From the NCBI GenBank assembly GCA_002901265.1, contig PPHI01000088.1, positions 1-36,323 on the forward strand: a stretch of 36,323 nt of DNA. The letters are read 5' to 3'. The first letter of the stretch is position 1. Every line of letters starts with the position of its first letter. Under the pieces are notes generated by a model, which was not told the DNA's origin, did not search any database, and saw nothing but the letters and a program-made list of their open reading frames with translations. Made by a program: the position numbers and the translations under genes. Positions 26,004 through 35,440 of this stretch are shown piece by piece. This DNA is from Rhodopirellula baltica (GTDB lineage Bacteria > Planctomycetota > Planctomycetia > Pirellulales > Pirellulaceae).

Positions 26004-27494
26004 TTAACCCAGAGGTCGCACAACCGACGTACTGCGGTAGTAGTCCATTAATGTTTCAATCGACAACACGCCGCCACCGACACCGCTCTTATTGATACCA
26101 CCGTAGGGTACGCCGTGAGCAAAAACGTTGTGTGCGTTGATCCAACTGTTACCGGCGACCAGCGATTCCGCCACGCGGTTGGCGCGGTCTTTGTCACTCG
26201 TCCAGACACTGTTGGCCAATCCGTAATCAGTATCATTGGCCATCGCGATCGCTTCCTCTTCGGTTTCAAAGGTGGCGACATAAGCCACCGGGCCAAAGAT
26301 TTCCTCACGTGCGGCGATGTTGTCCAGTGATCCGGCAAGCAGTGCAGGCTTGACATAGTTGCCAACGTATCCATCGACGTTCGCCGGACCGCCCCCGCAC
26401 AAGCACTCTGCTCCTTCCGCCTGGCCTTTGTTTTGATATCCGAGCACCCGCTCACGTTGCTTCAGGTTTACGACCGGTCCCATCTGGCTGCTGGGATCGA
26501 GTGGATGACCGATCTTCACATTCTGCATCAATTCTTTACAGCAGCCGACGAACTCGTCGTAGATGTCTTTCTGGATAAGCCAACGTGTTGCGTCGCAGCA
26601 AACCTGTCCGGTGTGAAACGTGATCGCACCGACCAATGCTTCGGCGGTGGCTTTGACATCGACATCGGCAAAGACAACCGCTGCGCCCTTGCCACCCAAT
26701 TCCAATTTCACCGGAACAAGATTGCGTCCGCACGCTTCGCCCACGAGTTGTCCGACTTCGGGAGATCCCGTGAATGACATCCGCTTGATCTGTTTGTTGT
26801 TCGTCAGTGCCGCACCCGCTGCTGCACCACGGCCGGTGACAACGTTGATGACACCATCAGGGACGCCAACTTCTTTTGCCAACTGGGCCAAATAGATAGC
26901 GGACAGCGACGTGTCTTCGGCAGGTTTGATCACCACCGTGTTACCGGCGGCAAGTGCCGGCGAAATCCCCCATCCAATCAGAAGGATGGGAAAGTTCCAC
27001 GGAAAGATGAAGGCACATGCTCCCCACGGCTGCTTCACCGTCCAGGCTTCATGCCCTTCTACATCGAGCTTCGTACGTTTTTCAACTTTCTCGGCCAAGC
27101 TCACGAAGTAACGTAGGGTGTCGACAAAGTTCTGAACGTCACCAGTCGCTTGAGACTCGATCTTTCCTGCATCGAGGGCTTCGATTTGGGCGATGATCGC
27201 TTTTCGCTCTTCAACCGCATCGGCCAGCTTCAATAGGATGCTGCTACGCTCCTGCTGTGAGAGTGCGGCCCATGCTGGGAAAGCCGCATTGGCAATGCCC
27301 ACCGCGCGATCGACCTCGGCCGCACTGAGATCGTGAATGTCCGCAAGCTTCTCACCCGAACCCGGGTCGATCGTCGCAACCAAGTTGCCGTCCGCGTTCG
27401 GAAAACTCTCTCCTCCGACAAAACTCGCCAGCGGAGACTGGCTCAAAAAAGATTCGACTTCGGGAAGCAGCTTGAGTTCAAGTGTGGTGCTCAT
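26004..27494 (-). CDS. NAD(P)-dependent aldehyde dehydrogenase, probably lactaldehyde dehydrogenase
   Basis: This 496-aa ALDH has FPWNFP (N167), LELGGKG (E265) and the catalytic Cys in FHTGQVCCDATR, where C299 is at the GQxC position and a second Cys (C300) follows. Its C-terminal EEIFGPV and LANSVWTSD motifs are complete. In this rhamnose operon it most likely oxidises L-lactaldehyde, released by the aldolase, to lactate. It starts at ATG 27494 with GAGGA as ribosome site, and a candidate regulator site lies 72 bp upstream. It opens the second transcription unit (dehydrogenase, rhaB, aldolase). Confidence 0.9.
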   Translation of the reverse strand: MSTTLELKLLPEVESFLSQSPLASFVGGESFPNADGNLVATIDPGSGEKLADIHDLSAAEVDRAVGIANAAFPAWAALSQQERSSILLKLADAVEERKAIIAQIEALDAGKIESQATGDVQNFVDTLRYFVSLAEKVEKRTKLDVEGHEAWTVKQPWGACAFIFPWNFPILLIGWGISPALAAGNTVVIKPAEDTSLSAIYLAQLAKEVGVPDGVINVVTGRGAAAGAALTNNKQIKRMSFTGSPEVGQLVGEACGRNLVPVKLELGGKGAAVVFADVDVKATAEALVGAITFHTGQVCCDATRWLIQKDIYDEFVGCCKELMQNVKIGHPLDPSSQMGPVVNLKQRERVLGYQNKGQAEGAECLCGGGPANVDGYVGNYVKPALLAGSLDNIAAREEIFGPVAYVATFETEEEAIAMANDTDYGLANSVWTSDKDRANRVAESLVAGNSWINAHNVFAHGVPYGGINKSGVGGGVLSIETLMDYYRSTSVVRPLG

Positions 27495-27852
27495 CGGTCC
27501 TCGCCTGGAAAAAGTTGTTCTTCTGATTGCAGTTGTTAGCTTTAAAGTCTATGCGAAACGAATACCGGAAACCTTGACGATCGTTCTCCAAACCAGCACG
27601 AAAGTCCCACGGGTCGTTCATTGCGCTTGTTGCAAGGAGACTACCCGCGATCGATCAGCGACTCAAAACCGACGCTACCATCCGCTGCCAACACAGGACT
27701 CGCGATCGTAGCGACGGACGTCTCTTCAGCATTGGCACAACAGCATCAAGCGGCACCGATCAATCGAGTGGAAATCAAACGCAACATGATGGAAAACTCG
27801 TGAGATAAACAAGGATTGGGAAGGGACTGGTAAGCGAGTAGCACGCTTCGCC
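27495..27852. other. 358-bp intergenic control region
   Basis: There is no gene here. It separates the first rhamnose unit (rhaA, permease, small membrane protein) from the second (dehydrogenase, rhaB, aldolase). Short open frames on the plus strand show no recognisable protein and no start site. It contains the 27566-27604 site listed next. Confidence 0.6.
27566..27604. promoter_or_regulatory. Candidate rhamnose-regulon operator before the aldehyde dehydrogenase gene
   Basis: A 39-bp sequence shared with 30934-30972: the 15-bp core AAACCTTGACGATCG (27569-27583) is identical, followed 13-14 bases on by AGCAC. About 26 of 39 positions agree, both copies lie in the same orientation relative to the gene start, at -72 and -101. 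This is the expected size for an AraC-family site with two half-sites. The regulator at 31061 is the obvious candidate to bind. The bases are seen; the binding is inferred. Confidence 0.6.
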
Positions 27853-28050
27853 TCAAACTTCAACTTCGCTTGCGTCAACCAGCAATTCGCGGCTCATCCA
27901 CATGGGCGTTGACGCGAACCAACCGATCGTTCCGACTAGTGCAACAAGCTTGACGGTATTGAGTCCAACGATCCCCACGAAAAGTAGAAGGCTGGGAACG
28001 ATGACGAGTCCGAGAGCGATCAGCGAAACGACCTTGGCAATGTTGCTCAT
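27853..28050 (-). CDS. 65-aa membrane protein after the permease
   Basis: Two hydrophobic segments are visible, about residues 8-28 (VVSLIALGLVIVPSLLLFVG) and 33-48 (VKLVALVGTIGWFAST), with a short acidic tail (ELLVDASEVEV). It starts at ATG 28050, 21 bp after the permease stop with GGAATC ahead, on the same strand. The layout suggests a small subunit or regulator of the permease. I do not recognise a family. It is supported by position, hydrophobic pattern and start signals rather than by homology. Confidence 0.65.
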   Translation of the reverse strand: MSNIAKVVSLIALGLVIVPSLLLFVGIVGLNTVKLVALVGTIGWFASTPMWMSRELLVDASEVEV

Positions 28051-28071
28051 CGAAAGATTCCGTTTGTGAGG

Positions 28072-29502
28072 TTAAGAAGCTGCATGGGGTGAAGGTTCTT
28101 TCTGAGTGAGCTTGCTCAGAAAGAGATAGAGAAGGCCACAGACGATCCAGCACGGAATCACCGCGTACGCAGCAAACACTCCTTGCCAGAGAATCAGGTA
28201 GAGACCAACAGCGACCGGTAGAAGCCAAGCGATCAGGACGGCCACGTTGAACTGTGAACCACTTTGCAGGGCGTATTCGTCGCTTAACCCAAATCTCTTC
28301 ATCAGATAAAAGTCGACGAAGATCACCGCCCCCATCGGGCCAAGCACTGTCCCATAGGTACCCACGAAACCCAGCAGTTGCGCGGAGAGGTTCGGAAAGG
28401 CACCCGCAATCGTTGCCACCGCTCCCGCAACAAGAGTCATCGCAGTTCGTGAACTCTTGGGCAGCACGCCCTGGAACGCAAGTCCGGCGCGATAGATCGT
28501 TGGATTTGCTGTCGTCCAACCAGCGATGACAACGCAAATGATGCCTGCCCACCCCAGCGAATCAAAGGCGAGTAATCCAGGGTTGGCCGTCACCTTTCCA
28601 TCGTCACCAACAGCCAGGTCAGGTTGAATCTTGATCAGTGCGGCCAACAACAACGCTGCGGCGATCCATGCCATGTAGTGACCGAGGAACATGCCGATCG
28701 CAGGAGCCCACCCGGAAGCCTTACTTTGAGCAAACCGAAAGATCGTCAGGTCTGCCATTCCGAAATGCATCGCCCCATTGCACAACCAAGCAAACACCAC
28801 GATCTGCCAGAAACTAAACTCACCTGGGCCATTCTTTTGCTGAACGAACGCGATCGCATCATCCCAGAATTTGCCTTCCGAAAAAGCTGCTCCATTGGTG
28901 ACGCCCATTCTCGCGAGCGACACGATTCCGCAAGCAGCAAAAACTGCGATCATCCAAGGCGCAGCGATGTTGGCGAATCGAGCCACCCTTTCGTATCCGC
29001 CCGCAGCGACAGCCGAAATGATCACCCCAGTGATCGCGACCAATCCGGTGAAAGACAGGTTGCTCAAGCCGAACATATTTTCGGGCACATCAAACGTGAT
29101 ACCGAAAGGTACACCCACAGCCGACGCGGAAACCGTGACCATCGCACCCGCTAAAAAGCAGAACAACAGCCCATTGACGAGATTGTAAAACTTCACCAGC
29201 GAACCGCCTGAGATCCGTTCCAATTGATAGTAGAGGGTGAAACGTTTCGCCATCGCGATGGGCACAACGAGCAGTCGCCATGTCAGGACTGCAAGAATAT
29301 TTCCTAGCAACAGTCCCAGAATCAGATCGGAAAGGCTCGCACCGGCCGCAAGGAACAGCGGACCAATCATGAACTCCGTTCCCGCAGCATGCTCACCTGC
29401 ATACATGCCCCAGAACTTCCCGCTACCAAGCAATGCCGAATCCGGCACCGGTTCACGTTCAAACTCTCCGCCAGGAGCTGATGATGATGCTTCTTCGGTC
29501 AT
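28072..29502 (-). CDS. NCS1-type (purine-cytosine permease-like) transporter
   Basis: This 476-aa protein has about twelve hydrophobic segments. The N-terminal GSGKFWGMYAGEHAAGTEFM start, the LTWRLLVVPIAMAKR loop and the GWTTANPTIYRAGLAFQG segment fit the NCS1 nucleobase/cation symporter family. Its place between rhaA and the rest of the operon suggests that it imports L-rhamnose or a rhamnose-rich sugar derivative; the usual rhamnose carriers (RhaT, ABC type) are not in the window. NCS1 members normally carry nucleobases, vitamins or hydantoins, so a sugar substrate would be new. The starting ATG at 29502 is 47 bp after rhaA. Confidence 0.8.
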   Translation of the reverse strand: MTEEASSSAPGGEFEREPVPDSALLGSGKFWGMYAGEHAAGTEFMIGPLFLAAGASLSDLILGLLLGNILAVLTWRLLVVPIAMAKRFTLYYQLERISGGSLVKFYNLVNGLLFCFLAGAMVTVSASAVGVPFGITFDVPENMFGLSNLSFTGLVAITGVIISAVAAGGYERVARFANIAAPWMIAVFAACGIVSLARMGVTNGAAFSEGKFWDDAIAFVQQKNGPGEFSFWQIVVFAWLCNGAMHFGMADLTIFRFAQSKASGWAPAIGMFLGHYMAWIAAALLLAALIKIQPDLAVGDDGKVTANPGLLAFDSLGWAGIICVVIAGWTTANPTIYRAGLAFQGVLPKSSRTAMTLVAGAVATIAGAFPNLSAQLLGFVGTYGTVLGPMGAVIFVDFYLMKRFGLSDEYALQSGSQFNVAVLIAWLLPVAVGLYLILWQGVFAAYAVIPCWIVCGLLYLFLSKLTQKEPSPHAAS

Positions 29503-29549
29503 TCAAAGTCTCGAGACAATAGTTCGTATGTTGATTGGTTGAGATTACG

Positions 29550-30833
29550 CTAGGCCATCACCGATTCGTCGCAGCGTTTCGATGTCACACTGCCTTCATA
29601 TTGCCGTACCTTTTCGAGCCACTGGGCACCGACAGGAACGCCTGTCGACTCGCAGTAGTAATTCCAAACTGCACCCAGCGGCATGGTCTTCTGCTCTTCC
29701 ATCAGCACGAGTCGGGCGGTCAAGTCGCCGTCGCGCTCGAGCTGCTGCAGTTGCTCCGTCGGCTCAAGCAAAGCCGCCAGAAGAGCTTTCAAAGCGTTGC
29801 GAGTCCCAATCGCCCATGCGGCAACGCGATTGATGCTTGCGTCGAAAAAATCCAAGCCGATATGGACGCGATCCAAATAGTCGCCGCGAACGATCTCCTG
29901 CATGATCGCCTGCAACTCGTCGCTATAAGTGACAACGTGATCGCTGTCCCAGCGCACTCCCCGGCTAACGTGCAACAACAACTCTGGCACATACATCAAC
30001 GCAGACGAAATCTTGTCCGAAATCACTTCTGTCGGATGAAAATGTCCTGCGTCGAGACACAAAACTTTATTTCGCGAAATCGCATAGCCCATATAGAACT
30101 CATGAGAGCCGACGACGTAGCTCTCACTGCCGATTCCAAACAACTTGCATTCGACGGCATCCAGCGTTTGATTTTGCGGCAAATCATCAGCGAATATCGC
30201 ATCGAGTGAACTTGCGAGTCTCTCCCGCGGAGCTTTTCGACTTGCAGGCGTGTCTTTGTATCCATCGGGTACCCAGAAATTATTGAGGCATGCGTTGCCC
30301 TGCGCGGCACCCATTGCTGCCGCAATCTTGCGACAAGCGATTCCGTGATCGATCCAAAACTGACGAATCCCTGCATCGGCATGTGCCAGAGTAAAACCGT
30401 CCGACGCTTTGGGGTGAGAGAAGTAGCTTGGGTTGAAATCTAAATCAACCTTTCGGTCGCGTGACCAATCGATCCATCCCTGAAAGTGCTCAACACCGAT
30501 TTCGTCACGGTCGACAGGACCATTAAACTCGCCATACAGTGCATGAAGGTTGAGTCGGTGTTTTCCCGGTATCAACGAGTAGGCGACTTCAAGATCGCGT
30601 CGCAACTCATCTGCCGTTCGAGCGCGTCCTGGATAGTTGCCGGTAACGGCAAGTCCGTCGCCAAGGGTTCCAGCTTCACCCTCGAACCCTGAGACATCAT
30701 CGCCCTGCCAACAGTGAACCGAGATCGCGACTTCGGACAGACGCTGAAGTGCAGCGCCGACGTCAACTCCTTGAGCTTGGTAAAGTTCTGACGCAAGCTC
30801 AAAAGCGGCGGCAACGTTGGTTGCATTGCTCAT
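29550..30833 (-). CDS. rhaA: L-rhamnose isomerase
   Basis: The protein (427 aa) converts L-rhamnose to L-rhamnulose using a metal ion. Family hallmarks are [12 protein letters not shown] (40-51), [15 protein letters not shown] and [17 protein letters not shown] chose ATG 30833 because CAGGAC lies about eight bases upstream and the protein then begins, as the family does, with a short helix before the HCWQGDD motif. A longer reading to 31055 adds 74 residues that overlap the control region and have no family match. The family is normally about 420 aa, so the gene is full length. It is the first gene of the minus-strand operon. Confidence 0.95.
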   Translation of the reverse strand: MSNATNVAAAFELASELYQAQGVDVGAALQRLSEVAISVHCWQGDDVSGFEGEAGTLGDGLAVTGNYPGRARTADELRRDLEVAYSLIPGKHRLNLHALYGEFNGPVDRDEIGVEHFQGWIDWSRDRKVDLDFNPSYFSHPKASDGFTLAHADAGIRQFWIDHGIACRKIAAAMGAAQGNACLNNFWVPDGYKDTPASRKAPRERLASSLDAIFADDLPQNQTLDAVECKLFGIGSESYVVGSHEFYMGYAISRNKVLCLDAGHFHPTEVISDKISSALMYVPELLLHVSRGVRWDSDHVVTYSDELQAIMQEIVRGDYLDRVHIGLDFFDASINRVAAWAIGTRNALKALLAALLEPTEQLQQLERDGDLTARLVLMEEQKTMPLGAVWNYYCESTGVPVGAQWLEKVRQYEGSVTSKRCDESVMA

Positions 30834-30933
30834 TTTTTTGTCCTGTTGGCGATGTCTGGTCTCGCGGTCTGGTAACCCAGTCTGGTCACACAGAACTCCA
30901 CGTCCGTAGCACCAGTTTAGACCTGGGAGACCT

Positions 30934-30972
30934 CGAAAACCTTGACGATCGAACCGAATACTAGCACAATCG
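30934..30972. promoter_or_regulatory. Candidate rhamnose-regulon operator between rhaA and the AraC gene
   Basis: Second copy of the 39-bp sequence also present at 27566-27604, with the same core at 30937-30951. It sits in the 227-bp divergent region, 101 bp before the rhaA start and 88 bp before the regulator start, so one bound protein could act on both promoters. Confidence 0.6.
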
Positions 30973-31060
30973 TTCCGTCTGAGAATGCTTTTTCGGCGCA
31001 AGGGCAAGCCGCTAAACCCAGCCGTGGACCAATTGGGCGCCGTTATCGCTCCCACATCGA

Positions 31061-31921
31061 ATGAAAGTACTTAAGAAACAGGACTGGTTTCACGCCGACG
31101 GCTTTCCGATCGTCGTGGAGCGTCGAGATCCGCAGGAGCCGTTTGGTCTGCACTGCCACGAGTTCTCAGAAATCGTCATCATCACTGGCGGGGCCGGAGT
31201 GCACATCACCGGCGAAGACAGTTACGAACTGAAAACGGGAGACACGTTCGTTATCGGAGGCGACCGGCCTCACGACTATCTCAACATGGATCAACTGAGC
31301 TTGATCAATATTTTGTTCGACCCGACCGGACTACCGATGTCCCTCGGTGACCTACAGTCGCTCTCCGGCTACCACGCTTTATTCACACTCGAACCTGCAT
31401 GGCGTAGCCGGCACCAATTCACCAGTCGCCTGCAGCTTACGCCAGGAGAAATCGCCGAGACGCTTCATTTGATTGACAAACTTGACAACGAACTGTCGGC
31501 GCGGCAACCGGGATTCGAAGTCATGGCAATTGCAGCGTTCTTGGAGCTGGTCACATTCCACTCTCGTTGCTTCAGCGCGACGCGCAACCCGACGAGCAAA
31601 TCGCTCATTCGCGTTGCGGAGACGATTTCACACATGAGACGCCATGTCGCCCAGTCAATCGCCCTCGAAGAGTTGGTGGACATTTCCGGGATGTCTCGGA
31701 CCAAATACATCCGAATGTTCGAGGCGACGATGGGAACATCACCAATCAATTACTTGATTGGACTTCGGATCGAGGAAGCAAGTCGCCTATTGCGAAGCAC
31801 TGATCGCAGCATCACCGACATTGCCTTTGACGTCGGATTCAGCGACAGCAACTACTTCAGTCGACAGTTCCGCAAGGCGACTGGTCTGTCTCCGCGCGAG
31901 TACCGGAAACGTCATCGGTGA
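31061..31921 (+). CDS. AraC-family regulator, RhaS/RhaR-like
   Basis: This 286-aa protein has an N-terminal cupin sensor domain (30-100, with LHCHEFSEI and the [13 protein letters not shown] turn) and a C-terminal AraC DNA-binding domain (about 185-286) of two HTH units: [18 protein letters not shown] and [19 protein letters not shown], ending [10 protein letters not shown]. It is divergent from rhaA, and two copies of a candidate binding site lie in the locus. It is likely a rhamnose-responsive activator. The start at 31061 has no clear Shine-Dalgarno site. Confidence 0.9.
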   Translation: MKVLKKQDWFHADGFPIVVERRDPQEPFGLHCHEFSEIVIITGGAGVHITGEDSYELKTGDTFVIGGDRPHDYLNMDQLSLINILFDPTGLPMSLGDLQSLSGYHALFTLEPAWRSRHQFTSRLQLTPGEIAETLHLIDKLDNELSARQPGFEVMAIAAFLELVTFHSRCFSATRNPTSKSLIRVAETISHMRRHVAQSIALEELVDISGMSRTKYIRMFEATMGTSPINYLIGLRIEEASRLLRSTDRSITDIAFDVGFSDSNYFSRQFRKATGLSPREYRKRHR

Positions 31922-32084
31922 AATGGCTTCTCAGATGCTCAACAGCCGCGATCAACACGAAAACCTGCATCGACTGCCTTAGTACCTGGTGTGGCCCCCA
32001 AAGGAGCCCGCGCAATCCGTGCCATTAAAAAAGGACGGTTACATAGCTGGAGTCACTGGCCCTTCAAGCCAACCACGATCGCTG

Positions 32085-33028
32085 CGACTAGTATTTGTGC
32101 TTTGCGGTTAACCCGTAGTGGATCTTGTCAAAGATCCTTCGAGTGACGGATCTTTGACAAGATCCACCACTGACATTGCACAACGCTCGCGGCGGAGAGA
32201 TCCGTCGCGGGCATTGTCTATGTGCATCAATTCGCTTGACGACGAAGCAAGCTGGGACATCGGAAAGGCCAGCAAATCTCTAGCGTAGTGGATGAGGCGA
32301 CGAATCCATACACAGGGACTCGTCGCCTCGTCCACTACCGAAGATTCCTGACGGTGACCGCTTCGCCATCCGCGAAGGCGGCAGGACTCGTCACCCCGGG
32401 CGTGGCGACACGAGTCGTCGGCTAGCAACGACTAGCATTTCTGCTTTGCGGTTAACCGTAGTGGATCTTGTCAAAGATCCTTCGAGTTACGGATCTTTGA
32501 CAAGATCCACCACTGACATTGCACAACGCTTGCGGCTGAGAGATCCGTCGCGGACGTTGTCTATATGCATCAATTCGCTTGACGACGAAGCAAGCTGGGA
32601 CATCGGAAAGGCCAGCAAGTTTCTAGCGTAGTGGATGAGGCGACGAATCCATACGCCGGGACTCGTCGCCTCGTCCACTACCGAAGATTCCTGACGGTGA
32701 CCGCTTCGCCATCCGCGAAGGCGGCAAGACTCGTCACCTCGGGCGTGGTGACACGAGTCGTCGGCTAGCAACGACTAGCATTTGTGCTTTGCGGTTAACC
32801 CGTAGTGGATCTTGTCAAAGACTCTTCGGGTTACGGATCTTTGACAAGATCCACTACTGACATTGCACATCGCTCGCGGCGGAGAGATCCGTCGCGGGCA
32901 TTGTCTATGTGCATCAATTCGCTTGACGACGGAATAAGCTGGGACATCGGAAAGGCCAGCAAATCTCTAGCGTAGTGGATGAGGCGACGAATCCAGAACG
33001 GCAGGGACTCGTCGCCTCGTCCACTACC
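32085..33028. repeat. Tandem array: 2.75 copies of a 343/344-bp unit with nested inverted repeats
   Basis: Units begin at about 32085, 32429 and 32772, each with GACTAGTATTT or GACTAGCATTT then GCGGTTAAC; spacing is 344 and 343 bp. The third unit ends at about 33028, so it lacks the last quarter. Each unit holds two stems: one with arms GTAGTGGATCTTGTC and GACAAGATCC (copies at 32115-32170, 32458-32513, 32802-32857), and one with arms GTAGTGGATGAGGCGACGA and CGTCGCCTCGTCCACTAC (32285-32338, 32628-32681, 32972-33027). The copies differ at single bases, so they have begun to diverge. Small frames inside it (with VVDLVKDP) are repeat-derived, not genes. The 31922-32084 stretch before it holds nothing I can name. 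Confidence 0.85.
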
Positions 33029-33067
33029 AAATGCGTGAGTTAAAAATCGGCCGTTTCGAAAGCAAGG

Positions 33068-33421
33068 TCACTTCATGTACCGATCAAAGAACGGGAGAAT
33101 TCTCTCGGGATGCTTGCCAAAGTAGTTGTAGCCGTCTTTGAATCGTTTCTTCGTGTTTTCGATCCACAGCAATTCCTTCTCCTTGCTTCCCAGCAAGTCG
33201 AACGTCTTCTGTGCATCCTCCGGGTTTCTGGTCCATTCGTCCTCCAGCACCTGCAACATCAGAACTGGCATCGTCACGCTGGGAGCCCAGTGGTGGGGCG
33301 TCATTTCCCCGGCGACAAATCCGCCCATCTTCAAGAGCTCAAGTTCGATGAGTTCTTGGTACTGCTGAATGCCTTGAAGTTCAGAGAAGGCGTCGTAGAT
33401 CGCAGCCATCGAAACGCCCAA
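33068..33421 (-). pseudogene. C-terminal remnant of an alpha/beta-hydrolase gene
   Basis: The frame reads APSVTMPVLMLQVLEDEWT, then KTFDLLGSKEKELLWIE and YFGKHPERILPFFDRYMK. This is the tail of an alpha/beta-hydrolase (dienelactone hydrolase/acyl-esterase type) with the acid-residue and histidine strands; the nucleophile half is missing. Only about 115 of some 280-320 residues remain, and the first apparent Met codons are internal. Its 5' end touches the start of the zeta-toxin remnant, which runs the other way, so a rearrangement has joined two truncated genes head-to-head. Confidence 0.7.
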
Positions 33422-33922
33422 TCGTCATTGCCATTGCTGGTTCGAACGGCGCTGGCAAGTCGACGTTCTTCAATACGTATCCGTCGGACGGCGGCATCCG
33501 ATTTGTAAACGCCGACGTCATCGCGGGGTGATCTGGACATCCCGGCCTACGATGCAGCCGAAGTCGCTGCAGCCATTCGATCTTCTCTTGTGCATCAGCG
33601 AGAGAGTTTGATTTTTGAAACAGTGCTCTCGGACCCTGTTGGTGACAAAGTCGACGCACTCGCCGGCTATGCCGACCTTGGATACACCGTGGTGCTTTTC
33701 TTCATCCGCATTGCCGAAGTGAGCCAGTCGATGGGGCGCGTCGCATTGCGAGTCGCCAGGGGCGGACATGATCTCCCCGATGAAAAGCTCCGGTCTCGTT
33801 TCGAGCGAACGAAGGTAAACCTCGAGCGGGCGATCGATCGGCTGCCGCATGTTGTCGTCTACGAGGACGGGAAACAAGTCAGCGTACCAATGATGGCTCG
33901 CGAACCCAAGCAATCGACTTGA
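33412..33922 (+). pseudogene. Zeta-toxin-like kinase remnant, start lost and frameshifted
   Basis: From 33412 the frame reads KRPIVIAIAGSNGAGKSTFF, the Walker A end of a zeta-toxin (UDP-GlcNAc kinase-like) protein, followed by FVNADVIAG. A stop then appears at 33529-33531, and the sequence continues in the next frame from 33530 with DLDIPAYDAAEVAAAIRSSL, ESLIFETVLSDPVG, TVVLFFIRIAEV and RGGHDLPDEKLRSRFERT, all family motifs. A single-base change near 33526-33530 in a run of G explains the shift. No ATG, GTG or TTG lies in frame before the KRP start. No epsilon antitoxin is visible. Non-functional unless the shift is an error. Confidence 0.8.
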
Positions 33923-33947
33923 TCACGATTTTCTTCTGCACTCGATT

Positions 33948-35075
33948 TCACTTGTAGTTCAATCCTTCATTTTTGAAGGCTCGTTTGACGCGATGAAGTG
34001 TGGGATGCTTCTTCACGATTCTCATGGCCGCCTCGTTCGCAAGGCGTTCGCCTTTCTCACCACCAATCGCATCTCCGAGTTCAGACAGCAACTTTGCTGC
34101 TTGGTGATAGCTGGTTGTCGACCGCTCTTGGATCAGCTTTCCCGCTTCCGAAATCACTGCCGATGGATCTTCTCGAAACTTCGCAAGGCGTTTGTCCAGT
34201 TTGCGTTGCTCAGCGGCCAGCTCTCGTTTCTTTCTTTGGTCGGATTTTTTGGAGGCTTGCTCTCGAATTTCGGCAAGCGTTCGAGTGCCCTCGGTTGTCG
34301 GCCATGTCTCCATGCCGGAAGCGTTTCTGATGGCGGCCAACGACTCGGCTCGAACAGCGACTGCATCTCCATCAAGTACTCGCCGCATGAGCTTTTGAAG
34401 ATCGCCACGAGATTGCTCGCTCAGCCACGCGTCGAAACTTGCTTCTTCGTCACCAGGGCGGTTGGGAGCATCAGAAGATTGGGTGCTGGCCGCGGCAAGT
34501 AAATCAACATCAATTTCATAGAAGTCGGCGAACTCAGCGAGCTCAGGCGGCAGGCGTTTCAGTCCAGCCGGTACGGGCGGTTCGAGATCTACTTCGTTCC
34601 AATTGAACGCTAGCCATCCAAGATAGAACGCCCGGGTATCGCCAACCATCAAAGCTTTGCGGATTTTTGGAAGTTGCGCCGTTAGATGATCGAACTCGAA
34701 GTACTGACCGCAGTAGAAGTCTGAATCGGCATCAGCCTGGAATGACAGCACGCCTCCCTTTCCGCGTTTGTCTTTTGTCCATTCAATGCATAACTCCATC
34801 GCGTACGCGTCAAACTGTTTTTCAGTTATTGGCAATCCAAATGGCAGCCGGAACATCAGCTTGCGAATCCCGAAGTTTGCATAGTGCAGGTGCACGTCGT
34901 ACCCACGCCGCATCATCTCGAGTTCGTTGCCGCGGAAATCGCTGTAGTGGTACTCGTTTTCGAAACTCCAACGTGTGACCTCTGCCCGCGTCGACTGGGC
35001 CTGCATGTACGCGAGTTGCTTGTCATTGAGTGGCTGATCCACCGCGGCGAAGTGGATGTATTGATACTCGCTCAT
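33948..35075 (-). CDS. Conserved hypothetical protein, 375 aa
   Basis: The gene starts at ATG 35075, giving an MSEYQYIHFAAVDQPL opening. A longer frame to 35108 adds 11 unsupported residues. The opening and the later RAEVTRWSFENEYHYSDFRG and YDVHLHYANFGIRKLMFRLP motifs recur in bacterial proteins I recall as hypothetical, often near SWIM zinc-finger or helicase genes. Residues 275-330 are a charged coiled coil (rich in K, E and R). I cannot assign a function. It is the only intact gene in the decayed region and may be under selection. Confidence 0.75.
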   Translation of the reverse strand: MSEYQYIHFAAVDQPLNDKQLAYMQAQSTRAEVTRWSFENEYHYSDFRGNELEMMRRGYDVHLHYANFGIRKLMFRLPFGLPITEKQFDAYAMELCIEWTKDKRGKGGVLSFQADADSDFYCGQYFEFDHLTAQLPKIRKALMVGDTRAFYLGWLAFNWNEVDLEPPVPAGLKRLPPELAEFADFYEIDVDLLAAASTQSSDAPNRPGDEEASFDAWLSEQSRGDLQKLMRRVLDGDAVAVRAESLAAIRNASGMETWPTTEGTRTLAEIREQASKKSDQRKKRELAAEQRKLDKRLAKFREDPSAVISEAGKLIQERSTTSYHQAAKLLSELGDAIGGEKGERLANEAAMRIVKKHPTLHRVKRAFKNEGLNYK

Positions 35076-35141
35076 GTTTCGTGTCTCGTTTGCAACGCGG
35101 AAGTTCAATCGATTGCAATGTGACGTGCATCACTTCACGAT

Positions 35142-35440
35142 TCAAGGTGAATTGATTTTTTGAACGGTTTCCATCGGCAGGAATAGACGAGACTTCATGT
35201 TTGGTAGCGAAATGAAGCCGAATCTCGAGTAGAAATCGGCAGTCGGTTGGTCTTCGCATCCACGACGACAACCGCCGCGGCGATCTCTCTTGCAGATCGC
35301 GTGCAGCGGGATAAAGCGTCAGCCAGAAGTAATCGCCGAAGTCCCCGATGGCCTACCTCTCGGGCCAAACGCCCGATCAGAATTCCGGGTACTTGTGGAT
35401 AGCGAGGCAAATGCTTGACCGCTTCGTCGGGCGGACTGTT
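35142..35440 (-). pseudogene. GNAT acetyltransferase (TacT-like toxin) remnant
   Basis: On the minus strand the frame reads SPPDEAVKHLPRYPQVPGIL, IGRLAREVGHRGLRRLLLAD and ALSRCTRSAREIAAAVVVVD, then shifts frame by one base near 35235-35250 and ends FYSRFGFISLPNMKSRLFLP plus METVQKI. These are the acetyl-CoA loop (GHRGLRRLLLADAL) and C-terminal FYxxFGF strand of TacT/DUF1778-linked GNAT toxins. The N-terminal strands are missing: upstream it runs into the nucleotidyltransferase remnant on the other strand. No antitoxin gene is seen. A frameshift plus 5' truncation means it is not functional. Confidence 0.75.

Noticed and set aside
25063-26007. 314-aa open frame antisense to rhaB
   Set aside because: A shadow frame: it lies wholly over a clear kinase gene and resembles no protein.
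30834-31055. 74-residue N-terminal extension of rhaA
   Set aside because: It covers the divergent control region and has no family match, while ATG 30833 has a ribosome site.
32108-32771. Small genes with VVDLVKDP sequences
   Set aside because: These frames are translations of the inverted repeats and their flanks, repeated in each unit, with no ribosome sites.
32085-33028. CRISPR array
   Set aside because: Units are 343 bp and nearly identical throughout, with no short direct repeats separated by unique spacers and no cas genes.
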